This document shows, piece after piece, positions 44,738 to 55,521 of a stretch of 64,000 bases of DNA. The translations under genes and the position numbers were made by a program. The stretch's first letter is position 1, and every line of letters starts with the position of its first letter. The notes beneath the pieces are model-generated. The model was not told the origin of the DNA and made no database searches. It saw nothing but the letters and a program-made list of their open reading frames with translations. The DNA is from Paenibacillus zeirhizosphaerae (GTDB taxonomy: Bacteria > Bacillota > Bacilli > Paenibacillales > Paenibacillaceae). The DNA lies in NCBI RefSeq assembly GCF_030705605.1, contig NZ_JAPCKK010000016.1:62001-126000 (forward strand), read 5' to 3'.

Positions 44738-44831
44738 GCTCCGAGAACGAAGCATTCCTCCAACCGCTGTTGACCCTCCGGGCCAAAGGCGGACGCTCCG
44801 CTTTTCCGGAATTGCTTCGTTCTCTCCGCTG
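44738..44831. repeat. Long-hairpin intergenic repeat, copy 2
   Basis: About 94 nt closely matching the core of copy 1 (40389-40483): the same GCTCCGAGAACGAAGCATTCC start, ACGCTCCGCTTTTCCGGAATTG middle in shorter blocks, and TTCGTTCTCTCCGCTG end. The outer arms seen in copy 1 are not well kept here. It lies between the binding-protein and permease genes in the same orientation as copy 1. No frame of interest within. Confidence 0.85.
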
Positions 44832-44864
44832 GCTGCGTGCTTTGCTGGGCACGCTCAACTAAAA

Positions 44865-44889
44865 AAGCGGCCGGGAATCCGGGCCGCTT
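44865..44889 (-). terminator. Partial terminator after the binding-protein gene
   Basis: AAGCGGCC and GGCCGCTT pair around a GC-rich loop, followed by TTTTT on the minus strand, 36 bp past the binding-protein stop. Incomplete termination would give more binding protein than permease. Confidence 0.72.
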
Positions 44890-44924
44890 CTATGTCCGGC
44901 TGTTCGCCGGAGGAAGTCTGAAGA

Positions 44925-46607
44925 TTATTTTTTTACACTCTTATACCATTCGTTGACTTCCATTGTAATCTGGTCGCCGCCGCCTGCTTTCCAGGTCTGC
45001 ACGAAGGTATCGAACGTATCGAGTGGCTGTCTGCCGTAAATGATTTCGTTGAAGGTCTGGCTCTCGATTTTGTTGAGATAGTCGAGCTTGGATTTCATCG
45101 TTTCCGTTGTCGGGCCTGTGAACATATTTTTCTTGGAAATGTCCTTCTGTGTCAGCAGCACCTGAGCCGCTGCGGGTGTATCTTTGCCATAGTTCACTGC
45201 TACGTCTTTTTCGAGGCGTGTAGTCGGCTCGCCCCCCTCGGCCAGCTTGAGCAGAGCTTTCATCTGGGCATCCGGAATACGTGCCCCGTCTCGGACGAGC
45301 AGATAACGCACCGTGTTGACGTATCCGCCTTCGATCTGATCCATAGGAACCATCTTGCCGCTTGCGTCAAGCTCATAATCATAACCTTCGAAAAGCCCGT
45401 TCTTGAACTCACTGCCCGGATCAGAGGTAGCAAAATGATCAAAAAGATAGTTCTGGTACGTAAAGAAGGCCTCTGGATGCTCCATCTTTTTGTTGATCAG
45501 CACAACCCCGTTCGTAAACTGGGTACCATGGCGCATGGCGGTGCCGTCAGGTCCTGCTGGAATCGTGATCGGTTTCCATAAGGCGTCCGGCGCGTTTTTC
45601 ACCGTATCCTGCAGCGGCCAGCCGCTCATCCAGTAAGGTCCGGGGAGAATGCCGGCCGTACCGGCAACCGCCGGCTCCGCCGTCTTGTTCTCATCCCACA
45701 GCGCGGCTTCCTGAGGAATATATCCTTTGCTCATCCATTCATTAAGCTTCTGCAGTCCCTGCTTCATTCCCGGATGAACAGAACCGTATTCCAGTTGTCC
45801 GTCCGCACCGGCATTCCACTGCTGCGGCAGAGTGCCGTAAGCGCCGAATACCCATGACGGATCACCCATCCACGTATTCATGGATGTTTTAAAGCCAATG
45901 CTGAGCGGAACGACTTTGTCCGGGGACAAGCCGTCAGGATTTTGATTTTTAAAGGCATCCATCACCTGTTCCAACTCGTCCATCGTTTGGGGTGCTTTCA
46001 TACCAAGCTTATCGAGCCAATCCTGACGGATCCAAAGCACGTAGTCATGGTTGTAAGCGAAATCCAGAACCGGAATGCCCATTTTCTTGCCGTCACGGCT
46101 GTACTGATTCCATACGTTCGGATCCTGGTTCGTCGCTTCCTTCCAGGTATCTGATGCATATTTATCGAACAGCGGCCCCACTTCCGCGTACATGCCAGAA
46201 TCGATCAAATCCTGTGCCAGCGTATTATTTTCCGTACCAATGGTCACCACATCCGGCATTTCCTGTCCGGACGACATAGCCAGACGCAGCTTCGTGGCAA
46301 ATGCGCCGTTCGTATCTGTTACCGACCAGAGCGATTGGATATTAATGCCAAACTTCTCCTTGGCCCACTTCGTGGCGACATTATTTTCGATCGTTTCGCC
46401 ATTTTTGAATTTCAACGCCGGATCTACTCCCCATACCGTTTTAATGGTAACTTCCGGGTCGTATTTCTCTTTGTACACGTTTTCAGTATTAACCGCAGCG
46501 GATGAATCGCTCTCAGCTTGCTTGCCCGAGCATCCGGCCAAGCCTGCACCCAGCACCAGGGTAGCGGCAAGCAGCGGCAGGAAGCGTTTTTTTGAAAAGG
46601 CTTGCAT
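44925..46607 (-). CDS. Extracellular binding lipoprotein, LipO/YtcQ-like, of the galactan locus
   Basis: 560 residues, the long form typical of LipO/YtcQ partners of LplB/LplC permeases. Lipobox LVLGAGLAGC gives a lipidated Cys at 26. Mature blocks: DVVTIGTENNTLAQDLIDSGMYAEV, YDYVLWIRQDWLDKLGMKAPQTMDELEQVM-type segment in shorter form, and ILPGPYWMSGWPLQD. It captures galacto-oligosaccharides outside the cell, inferred from the flanking GH42, GH53 and galK genes. A regulator pair precedes it. Confidence 0.93.
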   Translation of the reverse strand: MQAFSKKRFLPLLAATLVLGAGLAGCSGKQAESDSSAAVNTENVYKEKYDPEVTIKTVWGVDPALKFKNGETIENNVATKWAKEKFGINIQSLWSVTDTNGAFATKLRLAMSSGQEMPDVVTIGTENNTLAQDLIDSGMYAEVGPLFDKYASDTWKEATNQDPNVWNQYSRDGKKMGIPVLDFAYNHDYVLWIRQDWLDKLGMKAPQTMDELEQVMDAFKNQNPDGLSPDKVVPLSIGFKTSMNTWMGDPSWVFGAYGTLPQQWNAGADGQLEYGSVHPGMKQGLQKLNEWMSKGYIPQEAALWDENKTAEPAVAGTAGILPGPYWMSGWPLQDTVKNAPDALWKPITIPAGPDGTAMRHGTQFTNGVVLINKKMEHPEAFFTYQNYLFDHFATSDPGSEFKNGLFEGYDYELDASGKMVPMDQIEGGYVNTVRYLLVRDGARIPDAQMKALLKLAEGGEPTTRLEKDVAVNYGKDTPAAAQVLLTQKDISKKNMFTGPTTETMKSKLDYLNKIESQTFNEIIYGRQPLDTFDTFVQTWKAGGGDQITMEVNEWYKSVKK

Positions 46608-46709
46608 AGTTGTTCCCCCTCAAGTCATGTTATCTACAAATATTATTATAGAGGGCTATGTCGCGCGGTCCTATGTCATTAAATGAAGATTTCTGCACCT
46701 TTGCCAACA

Positions 46710-48347
46710 TCATTGATCCCTGAACTCATTCGGGGTCATTCCGTAATGTTTCTTGAACATTTTACTGAAATATTGCGGGTTTTGATATCCCAGCTCGGTT
46801 GTAATTTCATAGATTTTCTTGTTGGTATGCTTGAGCAGATACAGCGCCTTCTCCATACGCATACGGATGATATAGTCGCCCAATCCTTCGCCGGTTTCCG
46901 CCTTATAAATTTTGGACAAATACACTGGATGCAGGTATACCTGGTCGGCAATCGTCTTCACAGACAACTCCTGCCCATTGTCGTTGGATACCAGCTCCTG
47001 TACCTGCTTGATGACATAACGCTTGGACTGCTGTTCATTCGCGGAAAGCTCTGTCCGCAGCTTGTCCATGACCGCATGAGTCCACTCCTTCAGCTTCGGA
47101 AGGGAATGCATTACCCCCTGGGCGGAAAGCGGATCCAGCCCGGTCTGATCAAGCTGATAGAACAGCCGGCCCTGTTTATGGGATATATACATCAGCGCAT
47201 TGGTAACGGATAAATACACCTCATACAAATGCTCGCGTGAAAAGGAGCCGTTCTCCATATCCGCAAATACCTGCTCAATCTTGCTGCCTGCCGCCTCCCA
47301 TTGCATAGATTCCAGCAGGTGGATGAGAGTCGGCGGCTTATATAAAGACTCCAGCGGCTTTACCGCCGAAGGACGATTCGGCTGATCTTCAAGAAAGTGA
47401 ACCGCCCCTGCCTCAGTATGCTGTGATAGATACATAGAGCTAAGTCCAGACCGGTAAGCCGCTGGCAGTTCCTCCGGGAAGATGAACCCGTCTGTAATCA
47501 GCACGGTAATATTACCTTTCAGATAATTGCTGACATGCTTGCGGAAAACCTCAACCTCCATTTCCAGACGCTCCCTGCGCAGCTTGACATACTCCGCACT
47601 CCATTCCTTGGCGCTCCAGTTGTCTTCCTTCGACTGCACCAGCAGAACGAGACAGTCATGCGGGGCTTTACAGTGCCACACGTTAAAACTACCGGCGAAT
47701 ACTTCCTCTGCAATGTTGCCAATCGCGTATTCAATCAGAGACACCGAGTGATGATCCATATCCGTAAAATGTCTGCCCAGTTGAATCAGCAGCATAACGG
47801 AGTGAGCATCGGTATGGAATGCAATCTCATAAGCGCTTAGTTTATCCTGGACACTTTTGATGGACAGCTTTCTGCCCAACAAAAGGTCATGCATAAGCTG
47901 GGTTCGCAGAATACCGATATCCGTTTTGCGACTGTACATGAGCTTATGCATTTTGTCGAAGGTCTCCCACTCTTCCTTCAGCGATTCCATAGCCCCTGTT
48001 ACACTTGCCAGCAGTTCATCGTCGTTGACCGGCTTCAGAATGTAATCAACAGCCTGCAACTGAATCGCTTTCTTCGCATATTCAAAATCCGAATGGCCCG
48101 TAAGCAGAATGCTGCGGATATGCGGCCAGCGATCGCCGACGGTTTCGATCAGCTCAAGCCCTGTCATGCCCGGCATGCGGATATCCGTAACCAGAATATC
48201 AATATCCTGCTTTTCCATAACGGCCAGCGCCTGCATGCTTGAAGCCGCCTGATAGACTCCGTTGATCCCTAATTCTTCCCATGGAAGGGTTACAGCCAGA
48301 CTTTCAGTTACATACGTTTCATCATCAACCAGCAATATATTGATCAC
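46710..48347 (-). CDS. YesN-type response regulator with AraC domain
   Basis: About 545 residues from GTG 48345-48347, with GGGGGAA at good spacing and a 23-bp overlap with the kinase gene. Receiver: INILLVDDETYVTESL, Asp in ILVTDIRMPGMTGLEL, Lys in YILKPVNDDEL. A middle region of ~270 residues precedes two AraC helix-turn-helix units (KTIADQVYLHPVYLSKIYKAETG, IYEITTELGYQNPQYFSKMFKKHYG). Likely activator of the galactan operon in response to the partner kinase. Confidence 0.93.
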   Translation of the reverse strand: MINILLVDDETYVTESLAVTLPWEELGINGVYQAASSMQALAVMEKQDIDILVTDIRMPGMTGLELIETVGDRWPHIRSILLTGHSDFEYAKKAIQLQAVDYILKPVNDDELLASVTGAMESLKEEWETFDKMHKLMYSRKTDIGILRTQLMHDLLLGRKLSIKSVQDKLSAYEIAFHTDAHSVMLLIQLGRHFTDMDHHSVSLIEYAIGNIAEEVFAGSFNVWHCKAPHDCLVLLVQSKEDNWSAKEWSAEYVKLRRERLEMEVEVFRKHVSNYLKGNITVLITDGFIFPEELPAAYRSGLSSMYLSQHTEAGAVHFLEDQPNRPSAVKPLESLYKPPTLIHLLESMQWEAAGSKIEQVFADMENGSFSREHLYEVYLSVTNALMYISHKQGRLFYQLDQTGLDPLSAQGVMHSLPKLKEWTHAVMDKLRTELSANEQQSKRYVIKQVQELVSNDNGQELSVKTIADQVYLHPVYLSKIYKAETGEGLGDYIIRMRMEKALYLLKHTNKKIYEITTELGYQNPQYFSKMFKKHYGMTPNEFRDQ

Positions 48348-50127
48348 TTCTGTGTTCCCCCAGTACATTTATAGAATCAGGCTCCGTCCAATACAAAGTA
48401 GCCCGTAACCCGCCATAAGGTGAGCGTGCAAAAGCCAACCCGGCGTTTTCGCCGAACCGCAAGCGCATACGCTGGTATACATTCCAGACACCACAGCCCA
48501 TCTTTTCGTCCATCGGACTACGCAGCTTCTGTTCCAACGTAAAAATGTCCATCTCGCTCATGCCCTTCCCGTTATCATCCACATGAATCTTCATGCAGCT
48601 TTGCTCGAATTCGGCAGTCACATGAATCAATCCGTTGTCTGCATTCTGCTCTATGCCGTGGATAACCGCATTTTCCACCAGTGGCTGGATTATGAGCGGC
48701 GGCACAGATAATCGGCCCATCTGCGGCGACAGCTCAATGCTGTAGCTCAGACGGGGCATGCGCATATTTTGAATCTCCAAATAATGTGTGACAAATTCAA
48801 TCTCTTCGTCCAGCGGCACAAGCTCCCGCTCCTGTCTTGTCGTGTAACGGTAGTATCGCGACAGATGATGGGACATCGCAATGACTGCCTCGTGCTTCTT
48901 CAGCTTCGCCATGCTTGTCATAAAGGAGAAGCAATTATAGAAGAAATGGGGATTAATCTGCGACTGCAGCTGTTTCAGGCGGGCTTCCCTCACATGGATC
49001 TTTTCCATATACACCTTTTCAAAAAGCTGCTGGATCTGCTCCACCATCTGATTAAACCGATCAGCCAGGAAGCTGAATTCATGACTTCCCTTACGCTGCA
49101 TGCGCACAGAATAATCTCCGGCCGCAAGCCTCCTGAAGCCCGCAACCAGCCGGCCAATCGGAACCTGCACCTGTGAGTACAACATGTAAGCAGCAAGAAA
49201 ACTGAACAGCAGCAGTCCTCCAGCAGATACATAAAACAACCGGTTGGATTGATCGATCGGCTCCATAATGGCGGAAAGCGGCGTATAGTCAATCAGGTAC
49301 CAGCCTGTCGCCTCGGATAAGACCATACTGACCATATATTTGTTGCCGTTCACCTCCAGGGTCCGATTTTCACCATTCTTAAGCTCACCGTCCCCTAGCC
49401 CCCGCAGCAGTCGGCCAATAAGCTCCTGATTCGCCGTCCGGTTGTAGATAACCCCCATATCCTTCCTGAAATAAAAGGGATCACCTCTTCCATCACTTTT
49501 AAAACGGTCCAGCATATCCTGAATGCTGCCGCTGTCGAACTCGACTTTAATAATCGTGTTGGCGGTCTCCGGATGCTGCACAGCCGAGAATGGAGACACA
49601 GTATGCCAAGAAAAAACGAACCGTTCATTACCATCCTGTTCCTGCCTCTCAACCTTCCATCCAGGCTTGACCTCCTCTCTTAAACCGCTGGTCTCATATC
49701 TTTGCGCATCCCGCTCGGTTACGACTCTGCCCAACGAAGGCGAGTAAATGGAAATGCTGCTGTCCCAATTGGATGAGCTCTCCTGAATACTTAGCTTTGT
49801 TTGAATACGCTTAACCAGGTTGATGGCGTCCAGATCAAGATATTGATCCTCCAGAAAGATATCCTGAAAGCTTAAAATATCGGGATCATGAATGAGCAGA
49901 TTCGGCCAGGAGGAGAGCAGCTCAATGTTCGTGTTCACCTGGCTCTGAAAAAAGACCAATTGATTAATGTTGGAGGCGCCGAGTTCTTCGCTGAGAACAT
50001 CTGTTGTAATTTTATTCGAATAAAAATAAAGCAGCATGATTGGAATCATCATGATGACGGCCAATGTGACGATTTTGGTATAAAAATTAAATTTGAACAT
50101 ATCGGATTTAACACCTGAATTCTTCAT
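48325..50127 (-). CDS. YesM-type sensor histidine kinase of the galactan locus
   Basis: About 600 residues if ATG 50125-50127 is used; ATG 50098-50100 (MFKFNFYTKIV) is an equally possible start, and a longer frame to 50244 is unlikely. TM1 follows directly (VTLAVIMMIPIMLLYFY), then a ~270-residue extracellular sensor, TM2 (VSAGGLLLFSFLAAYMLY), HAMP, and His_kinase with LQSQINPHFFYNCFSFMTSM and HATPase with VDDNGKGMSEMDI. Probably senses galactan oligosaccharides with the neighbouring binding protein; this is inferred from gene order. Confidence 0.92.
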   Translation of the reverse strand: MKNSGVKSDMFKFNFYTKIVTLAVIMMIPIMLLYFYSNKITTDVLSEELGASNINQLVFFQSQVNTNIELLSSWPNLLIHDPDILSFQDIFLEDQYLDLDAINLVKRIQTKLSIQESSSNWDSSISIYSPSLGRVVTERDAQRYETSGLREEVKPGWKVERQEQDGNERFVFSWHTVSPFSAVQHPETANTIIKVEFDSGSIQDMLDRFKSDGRGDPFYFRKDMGVIYNRTANQELIGRLLRGLGDGELKNGENRTLEVNGNKYMVSMVLSEATGWYLIDYTPLSAIMEPIDQSNRLFYVSAGGLLLFSFLAAYMLYSQVQVPIGRLVAGFRRLAAGDYSVRMQRKGSHEFSFLADRFNQMVEQIQQLFEKVYMEKIHVREARLKQLQSQINPHFFYNCFSFMTSMAKLKKHEAVIAMSHHLSRYYRYTTRQERELVPLDEEIEFVTHYLEIQNMRMPRLSYSIELSPQMGRLSVPPLIIQPLVENAVIHGIEQNADNGLIHVTAEFEQSCMKIHVDDNGKGMSEMDIFTLEQKLRSPMDEKMGCGVWNVYQRMRLRFGENAGLAFARSPYGGLRATLYWTEPDSINVLGEHRSDQYIAG

Positions 50128-50238
50128 ATTTGTCGTTAAAACCTGTCGAATTTCGTCTGCGTGGGCACCATTATAACCGCTTTCATAAGAAAGGTATAGG
50201 GGACTGTGAGAAGATTTAGGATGATATGGAAAGCAAAA

Positions 50239-50291
50239 AAGCACCTGCCAGCACCTCCATGATGAATAGAGGTTATACTGAACAGGTGCTT
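50239..50291 (-). terminator. Terminator of the lmr-like operon
   Basis: AAGCACCTG and CAGGTGCTT pair, with an internal CACCTCC/GAGGT arm, then TTTTTT on the minus strand. It follows the MFS gene by 43 bp. Confidence 0.75.
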
Positions 50292-50333
50292 GATGACCCA
50301 GTGTTATTCGGTAATGTCAAATCAATTCATTTG

Positions 50334-51815
50334 TTAATGCATTGGGCCTTGCTCGCCCACTGGTTTGTCCACTTTTACCCGTTTAATGAAGAGTGAGCAT
50401 ACCACACCAATCAGCGCAAGGATTAAGGCAAACGTGAAGGCGTTCTGTACACCAGCCGTAAAGGCACCCAATTGGTTTTCAGCACTTTCAGGATTAGTCA
50501 CACCATTCAAATAATTCGTCTGGCCTGCGCTAAGAATACTTACCGCGAGCGCTGTACCGATCGCTCCCGCCACCTGTTGAAGTGTGTTCATGATCGCCGT
50601 ACCGTGAGGATAAAACTCGAATGGCAGTTGATTCAATCCGTTGGTCTGGGCAGGCATCATAATCATGGAAATACCAACCATCATAAACAAATGCATTGCA
50701 GTAATTAAGCCATAATGCGTAGTTGGACTGATTCCCGTATACACAAACAGGATCACGGATACAATCACAATGCCTGTGATTACAAGCCATCTAGGACCGA
50801 ACTTGTCAAACAGACGTCCCATGACCGGAGACAAAAATCCGTTCAGCAGGCTGCCAGGCAACAATACCAGACCGGCGGTCAGAGCACTGAGCGCCATTCC
50901 CTGCTGTAAATACATGGGCAGAATCAGCATGGAGGACAGGATCATCATCATGCAGATAAAGATCAATATCAGACCAATCGTGAACATCGGGTATCTGAAT
51001 GCACGAAGATTCATCATCGGCTGTTCCATCCGTAGTTGGCGAATGGTGAACAACAGCAGCGCCAGCCCACCAATTACCAGTGTTGCGATTACAATCGGGC
51101 TTGACCAGCCGCCGCCGCCTTCACCATGACCGCCAACGCTGCTGAATCCATATACGATTCCCCCAAAGCCAAGCGTAGACAAAACGATAGACAGAATATC
51201 AATTTTAGGCTTGGTCAAATTTGAAATGTTAGGCAAAAACATCAAACCACAAATCAGGGAAATAATGAAAAACGGCAACGAAGTCCAGAAAATCCAGTGC
51301 CAGCTCAGATTGGCAAGGATCAATCCGGAAATCGTCGGTCCGCTTGCCGGCGCGAACATAATGACAAGACCGATAAATCCCATCGCAGATCCGCGTTTTT
51401 CAATCGGAAAAATGACCAGAATGGTGTTAAATAGCAAGGGAAGCAGCAAAGCTGTACCTGCCGCCTGAAGCACCCGCGCTACCATCAGAAGCTCAAAACT
51501 CGGTGCCATTGCCGCAACCAGAGTCCCTGCAATAGAGAATAACAGTGATGTAGTGAACAACTGTCGGGTAGTAAACCATTGCAGCAGCATACCCGAAACC
51601 GGTACCAGAATACCCATCACCAGCAAATAACCGGTGGTTAGCCATTGAATCGTAGTTGGCCCAACTTGTAAAATGTCCATCAATGGCGTCATAGCCACGT
51701 TAAGGGCCGTTTCACTGAACAGGCCGATAAACCCGCTCAGCAGCATTGCAAATAAAATCGGAATTACCTTGTATTGCTTTGTTTCCTGCTGATCCTTCGC
51801 AGAACCAGCCTTCAT
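50334..51815 (-). CDS. lmrB: DHA2-family multidrug exporter, LmrB-like
   Basis: About 493 residues from ATG 51813-51815 (GGAGG 5 bp upstream; GTG 51827 is also in frame). 14 membrane segments; motifs ALNVAMTPLMDILQVGPTTIQWLTTGYLLVMG, RVLQAAGTALLLPLLFNTIL and NTLQQVAGAIGTALAVSIL are DHA2 marks. It follows a TetR gene with an LmrA-type operator, the order known for lmrA-lmrB of B. subtilis, whose pump gives lincomycin and puromycin resistance. That substrate range is transferred by homology only. A paralogue is at 1597. Confidence 0.88.
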   Translation of the reverse strand: MKAGSAKDQQETKQYKVIPILFAMLLSGFIGLFSETALNVAMTPLMDILQVGPTTIQWLTTGYLLVMGILVPVSGMLLQWFTTRQLFTTSLLFSIAGTLVAAMAPSFELLMVARVLQAAGTALLLPLLFNTILVIFPIEKRGSAMGFIGLVIMFAPASGPTISGLILANLSWHWIFWTSLPFFIISLICGLMFLPNISNLTKPKIDILSIVLSTLGFGGIVYGFSSVGGHGEGGGGWSSPIVIATLVIGGLALLLFTIRQLRMEQPMMNLRAFRYPMFTIGLILIFICMMMILSSMLILPMYLQQGMALSALTAGLVLLPGSLLNGFLSPVMGRLFDKFGPRWLVITGIVIVSVILFVYTGISPTTHYGLITAMHLFMMVGISMIMMPAQTNGLNQLPFEFYPHGTAIMNTLQQVAGAIGTALAVSILSAGQTNYLNGVTNPESAENQLGAFTAGVQNAFTFALILALIGVVCSLFIKRVKVDKPVGEQGPMH

Positions 51816-51865
51816 GGTTGCCTCCACTTTCCATCCTCCTCAGCTTCTCTATCTCGTTTAGTTGT

Positions 51866-52453
51866 TTAATTCATCAAATCAATGTTCTTCATCAGAACTG
51901 ACAAATAATCAGCCGCATTCAGCATCGGTTCCTTACTCTGGTGAGTCAGGCCGATAATTAATGCACCTTCCATCATGGAAACGACCAAAAGCGCCGTTTC
52001 ACAAGCTTTCTTCTCAGTGAAGCCATCTAAAAGAAGCCGCTCCGCTATGATCTGCTGCCAGGCTGTGAACACTTCCTGGCAGGCTCTGCGCAGCTTATCA
52101 CTTATGCAGGATGTCTCGACTGCCGCCCAGAAGCTGAATGGCAAAAATCCGGTAAATCCAGCCGCCTCCGCCTCATCTGCCATGTCATGAATGAAATGCC
52201 GGATCGCATCTCCTGTATTGTCATATGCAGCAAACGTGCTTCGAAATTTATGAATAGTATGCTCATTTGCTTTCTGGATGCATTCGTGCGCAAGCTCTTC
52301 TTTGCCACATGGAAAATAATGATACAAAGATCCTTTTGGCGTATCACTTTCCTTGATGATCTGATTAAGGCCGGTAGCATGATACCCTTGGGAAAAGAAA
52401 AGCCTTGCTGCTGTAGTGACAATCGCTTCCTTGGCACTAGACTTTTCGCTCAA
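51866..52453 (-). CDS. lmrA: TetR-family repressor, LmrA-like
   Basis: About 195 residues. The helix-turn-helix region (ARLFFSQGYHATGLNQIIKE, then SDTPKGSLYHYFPCGKEEL) matches the LmrA/YxaF subgroup closely. TTG 52451-52453 has GAGGG 11 bp upstream; TTG 52471 and GTG 52462 are in-frame alternatives. First gene of an operon with the LmrB-like pump. A TAGACCAGT-containing dyad in front of it resembles the LmrA/YxaF box, so autorepression is very likely. Confidence 0.88.
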   Translation of the reverse strand: MSEKSSAKEAIVTTAARLFFSQGYHATGLNQIIKESDTPKGSLYHYFPCGKEELAHECIQKANEHTIHKFRSTFAAYDNTGDAIRHFIHDMADEAEAAGFTGFLPFSFWAAVETSCISDKLRRACQEVFTAWQQIIAERLLLDGFTEKKACETALLVVSMMEGALIIGLTHQSKEPMLNAADYLSVLMKNIDLMN

Positions 52454-52474
52454 TGGAACCACATCCCTCAAAAA

Positions 52475-52496
52475 TTATAACAACTGGTCTACATAA
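52475..52496 (-). promoter_or_regulatory. LmrA/YxaF-type operator
   Basis: On the minus strand TTATGTAGACCAGTTGTTAT followed by AATTTT contains the TAGACC(A/G)GT core and AT-rich right half of the box that I recall for B. subtilis LmrA and YxaF. It lies just upstream of the TetR gene's ribosome binding site, where it would cover the transcription start. Confidence 0.65.
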
Positions 52497-52610
52497 TTAA
52501 ATCAGTTCTAAGGAAGTGTGTCAATAGCCAGCATATAGAAGACGTATAAGCACCGGATTTGGTAACGGGAATAAAATCCTCCTTGTCCAGTTATGATAAA
52601 GGGGCAGTTC

Positions 52611-52633
52611 GCCCAAAGTGAGCGACTTTGGGC
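52611..52633. terminator. Hairpin in the lmrA/DinB-gene gap
   Basis: GCCCAAAGT and ACTTTGGGC form a 9-bp stem around GAGCG. The remaining sequence between 52500 and 52785 shows no convincing gene. It may end the DinB-protein transcript, but a T-run is short. Confidence 0.45.
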
Positions 52634-52785
52634 TTTCGCTCGATTATAGCACATATGTTCGGTTTTTAGTAAAAAAAATAGCGATTCATCCCCCGCCTAA
52701 AGCAAAACACCTTATGAGGAAGGGGACCTCTCGCTTTCACACTTACAAAATTCTATCTCGATTCTTCTCTGTGCAGCAGGCCTAT

Positions 52786-53313
52786 CTAATTATTAATTTC
52801 AGGCAAATAACGTTCTCTAAGGATGTTCTGATGATGAATCTCATGACCTGCAATGACGTAGGCCGCCTGGTTCACGGTCAGAGAATCCTGATTAAGTACA
52901 CCTTGCCGCTGCCATGCTTCTGCCGGAAGCCCTTTTAACATGAAAGCCGTGGATTTTCTGATCCATTTAAATTCTTCAAGCAAATCAACATAGGGAATAC
53001 GGTCAAACTGAGCTTCTCTGACAAACTGATCCTGCTCATATCCAGGGTAGACCAGATTGTCGCCACGTGCGATCCGCAGCAGCCGGTAAGACCATACCCG
53101 CTCATTGTCTATCAGATGACCAACAACTTCTTTGATGCTCCATTTGTCGGCAGCGTATTTGAATTTCGCTTGTTCTTCGGTTAAAGGCTGCAAAGCGGCA
53201 AGCGTCTCTTCAATTTGGGCTTCCAGGATTTCGATGATATTTCCCGTTGGAACCTGATTGATATAATTGGTGAAAAAGGGCTTCTTTTCGTTTGCCTGTA
53301 CATCCATATCCAT
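52786..53313 (-). CDS. DinB-superfamily protein (YfiT/DinB_2-like metal-dependent)
   Basis: About 175 residues from ATG 53311-53313 behind GGGGGGG; a longer frame to 53508 overlaps the PTS gene and has no family similarity in front. The four-helix DinB fold shows three metal-ligand histidines: KEVVGHLIDNERVW, then AGHEIHHQNILRE. Members are damage-inducible proteins, bacillithiol-S-transferases or mycothiol-type maleylpyruvate isomerases. Bacillithiol transferase (BstA-like) is the likeliest role in a Firmicute, but not decidable here. Confidence 0.85.
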   Translation of the reverse strand: MDMDVQANEKKPFFTNYINQVPTGNIIEILEAQIEETLAALQPLTEEQAKFKYAADKWSIKEVVGHLIDNERVWSYRLLRIARGDNLVYPGYEQDQFVREAQFDRIPYVDLLEEFKWIRKSTAFMLKGLPAEAWQRQGVLNQDSLTVNQAAYVIAGHEIHHQNILRERYLPEINN

Positions 53314-53413
53314 GATTCCCCCCCCTGTATGATCAATGGAACCATCTACAGTTGCATTATTGATGGTCTGAAAGATAATTGGATTATACAGTAAATTGCA
53401 CAAATCAGGAATT

Positions 53414-55312
<1,899 letters not shown>

Positions 55313-55363
55313 TTACACCCCCATATAGTGGTTAAAAAGTACATTTAAGGAAATCAGGACAAA

Positions 55364-55451
55364 CAAAAAACCTAAGCCATAATAAGTAGTTGACATCTCT
55401 GCCCACTCTTTATCACGACTTAGGTTTTGCCTGCATAACCAGTAACAATCC
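55364..55451 (-). promoter_or_regulatory. RAT antiterminator and overlapping terminator (LicT/BglG type)
   Basis: On the minus strand GGATTGTTACTG, then GCAGGCAAAACCTAA (55451-55420), is the ribonucleic antiterminator target of BglG/LicT proteins, nearly identical to the B. subtilis bglP element. Its 3' half overlaps the left arm of a terminator whose stem AAACCTAAG/CTTAGGTTT ends in TTTTTTG (55364-55428). Phosphorylation-controlled antiterminator binding would open the bglP gene. Confidence 0.9.
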
Positions 55452-55478
55452 TAGGTTGTTATTCGGTTTGATGTGTCT

Positions 55479-55507
55479 AGAATATAATGGTTTCATCTGT
55501 TTGTCAA
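55479..55507 (-). promoter_or_regulatory. Promoter of the bglP leader
   Basis: TTGACA (55507-55502), 17-bp spacer, TATTCT (55484-55479) on the minus strand. Transcription would start just upstream of the RAT element. It begins within 15 bp of the srtB stop. Confidence 0.72.
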
Positions 55508-55521
55508 CGATTTGGTCCTGT

